A stretch of 13,004 nt of DNA, taken from Prevotellaceae bacterium (GTDB lineage Bacteria > Bacteroidota > Bacteroidia > Bacteroidales > UBA932). The stretch lies in contig JAITKG010000093.1 of NCBI GenBank assembly GCA_031278495.1, positions 1-13,004 on the forward strand, written 5' to 3'. Both the position numbers and the translations under genes were made by a program. Numbering within the stretch: the first letter of the stretch is position 1; each line of letters begins with the position of its first letter. Below are positions 1 to 5,964 of this stretch, one piece after another. The notes under the pieces were generated by a model. The model was not told the DNA's origin. It saw nothing but the letters and a program-made list of their open reading frames with translations, and made no database searches.

Positions 1-40
1 TCCAAGCTGAGGGTCGCGGGTTCGAACCTCGTCTTCCGCT
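1..40 (+). tRNA. tRNA-Gly(UCC), 3' part only
   Basis: This is the 3' half of a tRNA cut by the window start. It begins at the apparent anticodon TCC (1-3), followed by loop bases AA and the 3' anticodon strand GCTGA (6-10). A 5-base variable loop (11-15), a T stem GCGGG/CTCGT with two G-T wobbles around loop TTCGAAC (21-27), the 3' acceptor strand CTTCCGC (33-39) and discriminator T40 follow. The arrangement matches the 3' half of E. coli glyT, and a U discriminator fits glycine. CCA is not encoded. The isotype depends on the anticodon lying exactly at the first three bases, because the 5' half is not visible. Confidence 0.85.
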
Positions 41-46
41 CAAAAG

Positions 47-118
47 GCCAGCGTAGCTCAGTGGTAGAGCGCTTCCTTGGTAAGGAAGAGGTCGTGAGTT
101 CAATTCTCACCGCCGGCT
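47..118 (+). tRNA. tRNA-Thr(GGU)
   Basis: A complete cloverleaf can be drawn: acceptor 47-53 with 111-117, D stem GCTC/GAGC (56-59, 67-70) around a 7-base loop, anticodon stem CTTCC/GGAAG (72-76, 84-88) around loop TTGGTAA with anticodon GGT at 79-81, variable loop 89-93, and T stem GTGAG/CTCAC around TTCAATT. The discriminator is T118 and CCA is not encoded. The tRNA reads ACC/ACU threonine codons. One acceptor pair, A50 with C114, is a mismatch. Only 6 bases separate it from the tRNA-Gly, so the two are probably transcribed together and trimmed from a precursor that continues into tuf. Confidence 0.95.
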
Positions 119-195
119 CAAAGGGATAATGAAAGGATAAACACAACATACAACAATAACAGTAAAAAAAATTAAAAATTTTAAAACGAATAATT

Positions 196-1383
196 ATGGC
201 AAAAGAAACATTCCAACGGACGAAACCTCACGTTAACATTGGAACCATCGGTCACGTAGACCATGGTAAAACTACTTTGACCGCTGCAATTACTACAGTT
301 CTTGCAAAACAAGGTCTTTCGCAAGTGCGCTCTTTCGATTCTATTGACAACGCACCCGAAGAAAAAGAACGCGGTATTACCATTAACACTGCGCATGTGG
401 AATACGAAACGGCTGCCCGCCACTATGCACACGTAGACTGTCCGGGTCACGCCGATTATGTGAAGAACATGGTTACCGGCGCAGCCCAGATGGACGGCGC
501 TATTCTCGTGGTGGCTGCTACCGACGGTCCCATGCCGCAAACGCGTGAACACATCTTGTTGGCACGTCAGGTAAATGTTCCCCGTATCGTTGTTTTCCTG
601 AACAAGGTAGATATGGTGGACGACCCTGAAATGCTTGACCTGGTTGAAATGGAAGTACGCGAATTGTTGAGCTTCTACCAGTTCGACGGCGACAATGCGC
701 CTATCATTCGCGGTTCTGCATTGGGCGGTTTGAACGGTGATCCCAAATGGGAAGAAAAAATTATCGAATTGATGAATGCCGTTGATGAATACATTCCTAT
801 TCCTCCGCGCGAAAATGAAAAACCTTTCGTTATGCCGGTAGAAGACGTATTCTCTATCACCGGTCGTGGAACGGTTGCTACAGGCCGTATCGAAACGGGT
901 ATAATTAAAGTAGGCGAAGAAGTGGAAATTATCGGTTTGGGCGAAAAACCGCAAAAGACAACGGTTACCGGCGTTGAAATGTTCCGCAAATTGTTAGACC
1001 AGGGCGAAGCGGGCGACAATGTAGGTTTGCTGTTGCGCGGTATCGACAAAAAAGATATCAAACGCGGGCAAGTTATTGCACGTCCGAATACCATTAAACC
1101 GCATAAGAAATTCGAAGCGGAAATTTACGTGTTGAAAAAAGAAGAAGGCGGGCGCCATACGCCATTCCATAATAAATACCGTCCGCAATTCTACCTGCGT
1201 ACATTGGACATTACGGGGGAAATCACCTTGCCGCAAGGCGTAGAAATGGTAATGCCGGGCGATAATGTAACGATTACCGTAGATTTGATTTACCCGGTGG
1301 CAATGAGCGAAGGGTTGCGTTTTGCTATCCGCGAAGGCGGTCGTACGGTAGGCGCCGGACAGGTAACTAAAATTATTGAATAA
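196..1383 (+). CDS. tuf: Elongation factor Tu
   Basis: EF-Tu is the cytoplasmic GTPase that delivers aminoacyl-tRNA to the ribosomal A site. The 395-residue product has the full family length. The GTPase domain shows the P-loop GHVDHGKT (19-26), the switch I threonine in RGIT (59-62), DCPGH (81-85), NKVD (136-139) and SAL (174-176). Domains 2 and 3 follow from about residue 212 to the end, with the [10 protein letters not shown] tRNA-binding segment near 223-232. The ATG at 196 opens the canonical MAKE N-terminus and is preceded by a strongly A-rich, Shine-Dalgarno-free leader (about 120-195), as is usual in Bacteroidota. The gene sits 77 bases behind tRNA-Thr, like tufB in E. coli, and probably shares its transcript. 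No consensus Bacteroidota -7/-33 promoter was recognised in the leader. Confidence 0.99.
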   Translation: MAKETFQRTKPHVNIGTIGHVDHGKTTLTAAITTVLAKQGLSQVRSFDSIDNAPEEKERGITINTAHVEYETAARHYAHVDCPGHADYVKNMVTGAAQMDGAILVVAATDGPMPQTREHILLARQVNVPRIVVFLNKVDMVDDPEMLDLVEMEVRELLSFYQFDGDNAPIIRGSALGGLNGDPKWEEKIIELMNAVDEYIPIPPRENEKPFVMPVEDVFSITGRGTVATGRIETGIIKVGEEVEIIGLGEKPQKTTVTGVEMFRKLLDQGEAGDNVGLLLRGIDKKDIKRGQVIARPNTIKPHKKFEAEIYVLKKEEGGRHTPFHNKYRPQFYLRTLDITGEITLPQGVEMVMPGDNVTITVDLIYPVAMSEGLRFAIREGGRTVGAGQVTKIIE

Positions 1384-1528
1384 TTTTATTGGTTTAATTA
1401 AGTAATGGTTGCCGTTAATTTACGCCCTGCCGGATTTAAGCGGCCGCTGTTAATGATACAAATTAACCAAAAATCTGCATCACATGCGTAAGCACCGAGT
1501 ATATATCGGGGTTTACGCATGTAAAAAC
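1384..1528. other. tuf to tRNA-Trp spacer, no gene seen
   Basis: This 145-base spacer holds no credible coding frame. An 8-base inverted repeat (gttaattt at 1414-1421, aaattaac at 1460-1467) encloses a weaker GCCG/CGGC pairing (1429-1432, 1441-1444). A stronger hairpin at 1482-1522 is listed separately. There is no T-rich tract after any of these stems, so no standard intrinsic terminator for tuf is evident and read-through into tRNA-Trp and secE looks likely. No TAnnTTTG-type promoter was found. Confidence 0.5.
1482..1522 (+). repeat. Long hairpin just upstream of tRNA-Trp
   Basis: A perfect 10-base inverted repeat, acatgcgtaa (1482-1491) and ttacgcatgt (1513-1522), continues inward through a G-T pair, a C-G pair, one A/G mismatch and a further CCGA/TCGG stem (1495-1498, 1506-1509) around the 7-base loop gtatata. 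The 3' arm ends 6 bases before the tRNA-Trp acceptor and is followed by A residues, not T residues. It therefore does not look like a + strand intrinsic terminator. A role as an RNA-processing hairpin between the tuf message and the tRNA, or as a U-tract-independent terminator, is inference. Confidence 0.7.
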
Positions 1529-1599
1529 AGGGGCATAGTTCAAGGGTAGAATAGCGGTCTCCAAAACCGTTGATGGGCGTTCGAATCGCTCTGTCCCTG
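1529..1599 (+). tRNA. tRNA-Trp(CCA)
   Basis: The cloverleaf is complete: acceptor AGGGGCA (1529-1535) with TGTCCCT (1592-1598), D stem GTTC/GAAT, anticodon stem GCGGT/ACCGT (1554-1558, 1566-1570) around CTCCAAA with anticodon CCA at 1561-1563, a 4-base variable loop, T stem GGGCG/CGCTC around TTCGAAT, and discriminator G1599, as expected for tryptophan. The 3' CCA is not encoded. A tRNA-Trp between tuf and secE is a common arrangement in Bacteroidota and other bacteria. A 6-base inverted repeat (gtaaca 1603-1608, tgttac 1617-1622) lies just downstream and may help define the 3' end. Confidence 0.96.
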
Positions 1600-1602
1600 C
1601 GA

Positions 1603-1622
1603 GTAACAAGGCGGTGTGTTAC
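1603..1622 (+). repeat. Small inverted repeat after tRNA-Trp
   Basis: The arms gtaaca and tgttac are perfect complements around an 8-base loop, starting four bases after the tRNA. There is no T tract behind it, so it is not a typical terminator. It could be part of the 3' trailer processed from the tRNA precursor. A 6-base repeat may also arise by chance. Confidence 0.3.
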
Positions 1623-1707
1623 GGCTGCCAAGTGAAAATAAATGAATATAGCCGGAAAATTTGCAACAGCTTCCAATGTAAATGAACGGCACAAGTCATT
1701 AACAACA

Positions 1708-1902
1708 ATGAAAAAAATTAAAACGTACATCAAAGAATCGTACAACGAATTAGTGCATAAGGTGTCGTGGCCCACGTGGTCGCAGCTGCAAAGCAGCGCT
1801 ATTGTGGTAATGATCGGGTCGGTAGTGCTGGCGCTGGTAGTGCTGGTTATGGACTTGGCATTTAAAAACGGCATGTCATTTATTTACGAAATGTTGTACT
1901 AA
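1708..1902 (+). CDS. secE: Preprotein translocase subunit SecE
   Basis: SecE is the small membrane subunit that clamps SecY in the SecYEG protein-export channel. From the ATG at 1708 the product is 64 residues, the usual size in Bacteroidota. It has a basic amphipathic N-terminal helix (MKKIKTYIKESYNEL), the conserved KVSWPT hinge (18-23) and a single hydrophobic segment at about 31-50. An in-frame ATG at 1642 would add 22 residues (NIAGKFATASNVNERH...), but these have no match to the family as I know it, and the ATG at 1708 has the AACAACA context typical of starts here, so I chose 1708. nusG follows after 14 bases, the classic secE-nusG pair. Confidence 0.95.
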   Translation: MKKIKTYIKESYNELVHKVSWPTWSQLQSSAIVVMIGSVVLALVVLVMDLAFKNGMSFIYEMLY

Positions 1903-1916
1903 AAGCTTAAAAGAAA

Positions 1917-2468
1917 ATGAGCGAAGTTACCAAACAATGGTATGTGTTGAGGGCTGCCGGCGGTCGCGAAAAAAAGGCTAAGGAGTATATTGAAAACGAA
2001 ATAAAACGTTTGAAGCTCCAAGAATACGTGTCGCAAGTACTCATCCCGACCGAGAAAATTTACCAGGTAAAAAATGGTAAAAAAGTTAGTAAAGATCGCA
2101 TCTATTTTCCGGGTTACGTTTTAGTAGAAGCCGCTCTGGTAGGGGAAGTAGAACATGTCTTACGTAATATTCCGAATGTTTCCGGTTTCTTAGGGGAAAC
2201 CAAAGGCTCCAAACCTATGGCGTTACGCTTATCGGAAGTGAACCGCATTTTAGGTCGCGTGGACGAACTGTCGGAAGTTAATAACGAAGAAAATGTTACT
2301 CCATTTGTAGTCGGCGAGCCGGTGAAAGTAACCGATGGTCCTTTCAATGGTTTCGACGGCATCATAGAGGAAGTGAATGAAGACAAAAAGAAATTGAAAG
2401 TAATGGTCAAAATTTTTGGTCGTAAAACCTTACTCGAATTAGGCTTCATACAAGTAGAAAAAGAATAA
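1917..2468 (+). CDS. nusG: Transcription termination/antitermination protein NusG
   Basis: NusG binds the RNA polymerase clamp next to the DNA channel, suppresses pausing, and links polymerase to Rho or to ribosomal protein S10. The 183-residue product shows the NGN domain (about 6-112), starting with WYVLRAAGGREKKA and including FPGYVLVEA (64-72), and a C-terminal KOW domain (about 131-183) with VGEPVKVTDGPFNGFDG. Length and layout are normal, with no extra inserted domain, so this is the housekeeping NusG and not a UpxY/LoaP-type specialised paralogue. The ATG at 1917 follows an A-rich stretch. rplK starts 12 bases downstream, in line with co-transcription. Confidence 0.98.
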   Translation: MSEVTKQWYVLRAAGGREKKAKEYIENEIKRLKLQEYVSQVLIPTEKIYQVKNGKKVSKDRIYFPGYVLVEAALVGEVEHVLRNIPNVSGFLGETKGSKPMALRLSEVNRILGRVDELSEVNNEENVTPFVVGEPVKVTDGPFNGFDGIIEEVNEDKKKLKVMVKIFGRKTLLELGFIQVEKE

Positions 2469-2480
2469 CAAACAAACATT

Positions 2481-2927
2481 ATGGCTAAAGAAATTGCCGG
2501 ACTAATCAAATTACAAATCAAAGGCGGGGCGGCTAATCCCTCTCCGCCGGTAGGTCCTGCATTGGGTTCCAAAGGTGTGAACATAATGGAGTTTTGCAAG
2601 CAGTTCAATGCTCGTACGCAAGACAAAGCAGGAAAAGTATTGCCTGTTATCATTACTGTTTACAGCGATAAATCGTTTGATTTTATCGTGAAACAACCCC
2701 CGGTTGCCGTGCAGCTTAAAGAAGCTGCCAAAATACAATCGGGTTCCCCCGAACCTAATCGCAAGAAAGTAGCTACCGTAACATGGGAACAAGTTCGTGC
2801 TATTGCTCAGGACAAAATGCCCGATATGAACGCCTTTACGCTCAAATCGGCTATGAGTATGGTAGCAGGAACAGCCCGCAGCATGGGAATTACCGTTGAT
2901 GGAAATTTCCCTGCCGATGTAAACTAA
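2481..2927 (+). CDS. rplK: 50S ribosomal protein L11
   Basis: L11 binds the GTPase-associated region of 23S rRNA at the base of the stalk and takes part in factor binding and in the stringent response through RelA. The 148 residues match the family length. The N-terminal domain has the proline-rich [10 protein letters not shown] (20-29), and the C-terminal rRNA-binding domain has [11 protein letters not shown] (87-97) and TARSMGI (131-137). The intergenic gap before the gene is only 12 bases, leaving no room for a long L1-binding leader directly in front of rplK like the one used for autoregulation in E. coli. Confidence 0.98.
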   Translation: MAKEIAGLIKLQIKGGAANPSPPVGPALGSKGVNIMEFCKQFNARTQDKAGKVLPVIITVYSDKSFDFIVKQPPVAVQLKEAAKIQSGSPEPNRKKVATVTWEQVRAIAQDKMPDMNAFTLKSAMSMVAGTARSMGITVDGNFPADVN

Positions 2928-2940
2928 AAAACATGCAAAG

Positions 2941-3642
2941 ATGAGTAAGTTGACAAAAAAACAAAAAGTTGCCTACGCGAAGGTAGAACCCACTAAACAA
3001 TACAAAATAACCGAAGCCGCACAATTAGTAAAAGATACCACTTTTACGAAATTTGATGCGTCGGTGGATATGGCGGTGCGTTTGGGCGTGGATCCCCGCA
3101 AAGCGAACCAAATGGTACGCGGCGTAGTAACTCTTCCGCATGGAACAGGAAAAACTACTCGTGTATTAGTGCTGTGCACGCCCGATAAAGAGGCGGAAGC
3201 GAAAGCGGCAGGCGCTGATCACGTAGGATTGGATGAGTATATCGAGAAAATTAAAGGTGGATGGACAGACATTGACGTTATCATTTGTACCCCGTCAGTA
3301 ATGGCGAAAGTTGGTGCATTGGGGCGCGTGTTAGGTCCGCGTGGCTTGATGCCGAACCCTAAAACCGGTACTGTAACGATGGAAATCGGTAAAGCAGTAG
3401 AGGAAGTAAAAGCAGGGAAAATCGACTTCAAAGTAGATAAGCAAGGTATCGTTCACGCATCCATCGCAAAGGTATCGTTTGATGCAACCAAAATTGCCGA
3501 TAACGCTTCCGAACTCTTGAATACCATTGTGAAACTAAAACCTTCTTCGTTGAAGGGTACTTACATTAAGAGCGTTTACTTGTCGTCCACAATGGGCCCC
3601 GGCGTCAATGTGGATACCAAAGTATTAACAGTTGCCGAATAA
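2941..3642 (+). CDS. rplA: 50S ribosomal protein L1
   Basis: L1 forms the mobile stalk at the ribosomal E site and helps release deacylated tRNA; in many bacteria it also represses its own operon by binding mRNA. The 233-residue product has the normal length. The discontinuous domain I comprises roughly residues 1-67 and 159-233, with domain II between. The signature [15 protein letters not shown] lies at 131-145 and the C-terminal STMGPGV at 216-222. It starts 13 bases after rplK and ends 18 bases before rplJ, so it is clearly inside the operon. Confidence 0.98.
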   Translation: MSKLTKKQKVAYAKVEPTKQYKITEAAQLVKDTTFTKFDASVDMAVRLGVDPRKANQMVRGVVTLPHGTGKTTRVLVLCTPDKEAEAKAAGADHVGLDEYIEKIKGGWTDIDVIICTPSVMAKVGALGRVLGPRGLMPNPKTGTVTMEIGKAVEEVKAGKIDFKVDKQGIVHASIAKVSFDATKIADNASELLNTIVKLKPSSLKGTYIKSVYLSSTMGPGVNVDTKVLTVAE

Positions 3643-3660
3643 TCAAAAACGAATGAAACA

Positions 3661-4182
3661 ATGAGAAAAGAAGAAAAGAGCGCGATTATTGACAGATTAG
3701 CAGAGCAACTGCAACAAACGCCTAATTTTTACATAGCCGATATTTCCGGCTTGAACGCTGAAAAAACAACACAGCTTCGACGGCTTTGTTTTGAGAAAAA
3801 AGTGAAATTGGTGGTGGTGAAAAATACCCTGCTGCAAAAAGCTTTGGAAAAAAACAAATTCGTCGAAACCGATTTGTACAGCGCATTGAACGGTCCCACT
3901 TCCGTGATGTTTACCGAAGTCGTTAACGCTCCCGCTAAGTTGATAAAAGAATTTAGCGCAGCCAACGGCAAACCCGAATTGAAAGGCGCATACGTGCAGG
4001 AATGCTTGTACGTAGGAGCAAGCAATTTGGAAATATTGGTAAATATGAAATCACGCGAAGAGTTGATAGGCGATATCATCGGATTATTGCAATCACCTGC
4101 CCAATCTGTTATTTCCGCATTACAATCAAGCGGCGGCAAATTGGCGGGTATTGTGAAAACCCTTTCAGAACGCCCCGAATAA
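3661..4182 (+). CDS. rplJ: 50S ribosomal protein L10
   Basis: L10 anchors the L7/L12 dimers to 23S rRNA at the stalk base. The 173-residue product begins MRKEEKSAIIDRL and has the N-terminal rRNA-binding domain with VVKNTLL (52-58) and LNGPTSVMF (76-84). A long C-terminal helix (about 131-172) is the expected docking platform for L12 dimers. In E. coli the L10-L12 complex represses translation through a leader hairpin before rplJ. Here only 18 bases lie between rplA and rplJ, so any such control element would have to overlap rplA or be absent. Confidence 0.97.
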   Translation: MRKEEKSAIIDRLAEQLQQTPNFYIADISGLNAEKTTQLRRLCFEKKVKLVVVKNTLLQKALEKNKFVETDLYSALNGPTSVMFTEVVNAPAKLIKEFSAANGKPELKGAYVQECLYVGASNLEILVNMKSREELIGDIIGLLQSPAQSVISALQSSGGKLAGIVKTLSERPE

Positions 4183-4188
4183 AACAAA

Positions 4189-4204
4189 CAGGCAATATTG
4201 CCTG
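4189..4204 (+). promoter_or_regulatory. Perfect 16-base palindrome between rplJ and rplL
   Basis: The sequence caggcaatattgcctg is its own reverse complement. In RNA it would form a 6-base-pair stem with the tetraloop AUAU, starting 6 bases after the rplJ stop. It lies in the only sizeable gap (66 bases) of the rplKAJL cluster and is followed by an A-rich leader up to the rplL start. It may be a processing or mRNA-stability site that lets rplL be expressed at a higher level than rplJ. A DNA-binding operator is the alternative. Function is inferred from position only. Confidence 0.45.
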
Positions 4205-4248
4205 CTAATAAAGTAAAAAAATAAAAACATTAAAAAATAAAAAACATC

Positions 4249-4626
4249 ATGGCAGATACCAAAAAAATCGCAGAAGAATTGGTAAACCTTACCGTAAAAG
4301 AAGTTCAAGAATTAGCTACTATTCTTAAAGAAGAATATGGCATCGAACCGGCAGCCGCTGCAGTAGCAGTAGCCGCTCCGGCAGCAGGCGGCGCAGGTGC
4401 GGCGGAAGCTGAGCAAACAGCATTCGACGTGATCCTGACATCACCAGGACAAACTAAATTGCAAATCGTGAAAGTGGTAAAAGACATCACCGGTTTGGGC
4501 TTGAAAGAAGCTAAAGATTTAGTAGACGCTGCTCCGAAAGCGGTAAAAGAAAAAGTTTCTAAAGCTGAAGCGGAACAAATCAAGGCGCAACTCGAAGAAG
4601 CGGGCGGGGAAGTTGAAGTTAAATAA
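4249..4626 (+). CDS. rplL: 50S ribosomal protein L7/L12
   Basis: L7/L12 is the multicopy stalk protein that recruits and activates EF-Tu, EF-G, IF2 and release factors. The 125 residues show the N-terminal dimerisation domain (1-32), an Ala/Gly/Pro-rich flexible hinge (about 33-56) and the globular C-terminal domain (57-125) with the conserved factor-binding helix region [19 protein letters not shown] (75-93). L12 is needed in several copies per L10; the separate 66-base leader, ending in about 40 bases of nearly pure A/T, fits enhanced translation in a phylum that does not rely on Shine-Dalgarno pairing. Confidence 0.99.
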   Translation: MADTKKIAEELVNLTVKEVQELATILKEEYGIEPAAAAVAVAAPAAGGAGAAEAEQTAFDVILTSPGQTKLQIVKVVKDITGLGLKEAKDLVDAAPKAVKEKVSKAEAEQIKAQLEEAGGEVEVK

Positions 4627-4633
4627 ACTTTCC

Positions 4634-4650
4634 TCCCGTATCAATCGGGA
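4634..4650 (+). repeat. Small hairpin after rplL
   Basis: The arms tcccg (4634-4638) and cggga (4646-4650) pair around a 7-base loop, eight bases after the rplL stop codon and shortly before the strong terminator-like stem. There is no T tract. It may be a 3'-end stabilising or processing structure, but a 5-base stem alone is weak evidence. Confidence 0.3.
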
Positions 4651-4661
4651 ACCCTAACACA

Positions 4662-4696
4662 GGTTTAGAACCCTTCACCGGGTTCTAAGCCTTTTT
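4662..4696 (+). terminator. Intrinsic terminator or attenuator between rplL and rpoB
   Basis: The arms ggtttagaaccc (4662-4673) and gggttctaagcc (4680-4691) form a 12-base-pair stem with one G-T wobble around the loop ttcacc, followed directly by TTTTT (4692-4696). This is a textbook Rho-independent terminator. It lies 35 bases after the rplL stop and 38 bases before the rpoB start. E. coli has a partial attenuator in the same place that lets only a fraction of ribosomal-protein transcripts continue into rpoBC, and an equivalent role is likely here. No clear separate rpoB promoter could be recognised in the 38 bases behind it. Confidence 0.85.
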
Positions 4697-4734
4697 GTCG
4701 TTAATAAGTTTATAGTTCAACTAATCCGAATAAA

Positions 4735-5964
4735 ATGTCGCAAAGAAACAATAATCAACGCATCACATTTGCCTCTTCCAAAAGCGCGCTGGAGTATCCT
4801 GACTTTTTGGAAATACAATTAAAATCGTTTCAAGATTTTTTTCAACTTGAAACCATCGCCGAAAACCGTAAGAACGAAGGCCTGTTCAAAGTTTTTCAGG
4901 AAAATTTCCCGATTACAGATACACGTAATAATTTCGTTCTCGAATTTGTAGATTACTTTGTGGATCCGCCACGATACTCGCTTGAAGAGTGTTTGGATCG
5001 TGGTCTTACCTACAGCGTGCCGCTCAAAGCAAAATTAAAATTATACTGCACTGACCCGGAACATGAAGATTTTGACACCGTCATTCAAGATGTATTTTTG
5101 GGGACAGTGCCATACATGACGCCTCGCGGAACTTTTATTATCAACGGTTCTGAGCGTGTAGTGGTGTCGCAGTTGCACCGTTCGCCCGGCGTATTTTTCG
5201 GGCAAAGCATTCATGCCAACGGCACTAAATTGTATTCGGCGCGTATCATCCCATTCAAGGGGTCGTGGATAGAATTTGCTACGGACATCAACAATGTGAT
5301 GTATGCTTATATTGACCGGAAGAAAAAATTACCGGTAACCACTTTGCTTCGCGCCATTGGTTACGAAAGCGACAAAGATATTTTGGAAATATTCGGGTTG
5401 GCTGATGAAATCAAAGTAAATCCAACTGCCTTGAAAAGGGTAGTGGGACGCAAACTTGCCGCCCGCGTACTGAAAACGTGGATTGAAGATTTTGTGGACG
5501 AAGATACCGGCGAAGTAGTTTCTATTGAACGAAACGAAGTGGTGCTTGACCGCGAAACTATTCTTGAGGAAGCGCACATTGATTTAATGATCGACTCCGG
5601 CGCAATGACAATATTGGTGCATAAAGAAGACGCCAATATCAGCGATTTCGCTATTATCCACAATACTTTGCAAAAAGACCCGTGTAATTCGGAAAAAGAA
5701 GCGGTGGTGTACATCTATCGTCAATTGCGCAACTCCGAACCGCCTGACGAAGCCACAGCCCGCGACGTAATTGATAAATTGTTTTTTTCCGACAAACGGT
5801 ATGATCTGGGAGAAGTAGGACGTTTCCGCCTCAACCGCAAATTAGATTTGCGTACTCCTGCAGGCGTTCGTGTGCTTACGAAAGAAGACATTATCGCCAT
5901 TATAAAACATTTGATCCAGTTAATCAATTCGCGTACCGACGTAGATGATATTGACCTTGAGTAA
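4735..5964 (+). CDS. rpoB: RNA polymerase beta subunit, N-terminal part (rpoB, frame broken)
   Basis: This frame encodes the first 409 residues of the beta subunit of DNA-directed RNA polymerase: part of the protrusion and the whole lobe that grip downstream DNA. Family motifs include [19 protein letters not shown] and HRSPGVFF near residues 125-155. Homology runs to DVDDID at residue 407, which matches E. coli beta up to Asp446. The frame then reads Leu-Glu and stops at TAA 5962-5964, although the protein should continue for some 865 residues. The continuation is in the +1 frame from 5957. The ATG at 4735 gives the [14 protein letters not shown] start usual for Bacteroidota. Parts before the break look fully functional, and no decay such as extra stops is seen. 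Confidence 0.95.
   Translation: MSQRNNNQRITFASSKSALEYPDFLEIQLKSFQDFFQLETIAENRKNEGLFKVFQENFPITDTRNNFVLEFVDYFVDPPRYSLEECLDRGLTYSVPLKAKLKLYCTDPEHEDFDTVIQDVFLGTVPYMTPRGTFIINGSERVVVSQLHRSPGVFFGQSIHANGTKLYSARIIPFKGSWIEFATDINNVMYAYIDRKKKLPVTTLLRAIGYESDKDILEIFGLADEIKVNPTALKRVVGRKLAARVLKTWIEDFVDEDTGEVVSIERNEVVLDRETILEEAHIDLMIDSGAMTILVHKEDANISDFAIIHNTLQKDPCNSEKEAVVYIYRQLRNSEPPDEATARDVIDKLFFSDKRYDLGEVGRFRLNRKLDLRTPAGVRVLTKEDIIAIIKHLIQLINSRTDVDDIDLE

Noticed and set aside
181..954. Long open frame on the - strand opposite tuf (257 codons)
   Set aside because: It lies entirely over the conserved EF-Tu frame and its start overlaps the tuf coding region. Its Phe/His/Asn-rich translation is what the antisense of a codon-biased gene gives, and it matches no family I recognise.
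1439..1448. 10-base palindrome agcggccgct
   Set aside because: A short GC-rich palindrome is expected by chance and shows no flanking symmetry or T tract.
1642..1707. Upstream in-frame start giving an 86-residue SecE
   Set aside because: The added 22 residues do not resemble SecE, the family length in this phylum is near 64, and the ATG at 1708 has the A-rich context seen at the neighbouring starts.
1398..1874. 158-codon open frame on the - strand across tRNA-Trp and secE
   Set aside because: It runs through a clear tRNA gene and antisense to the real secE, so it is a chance open frame.
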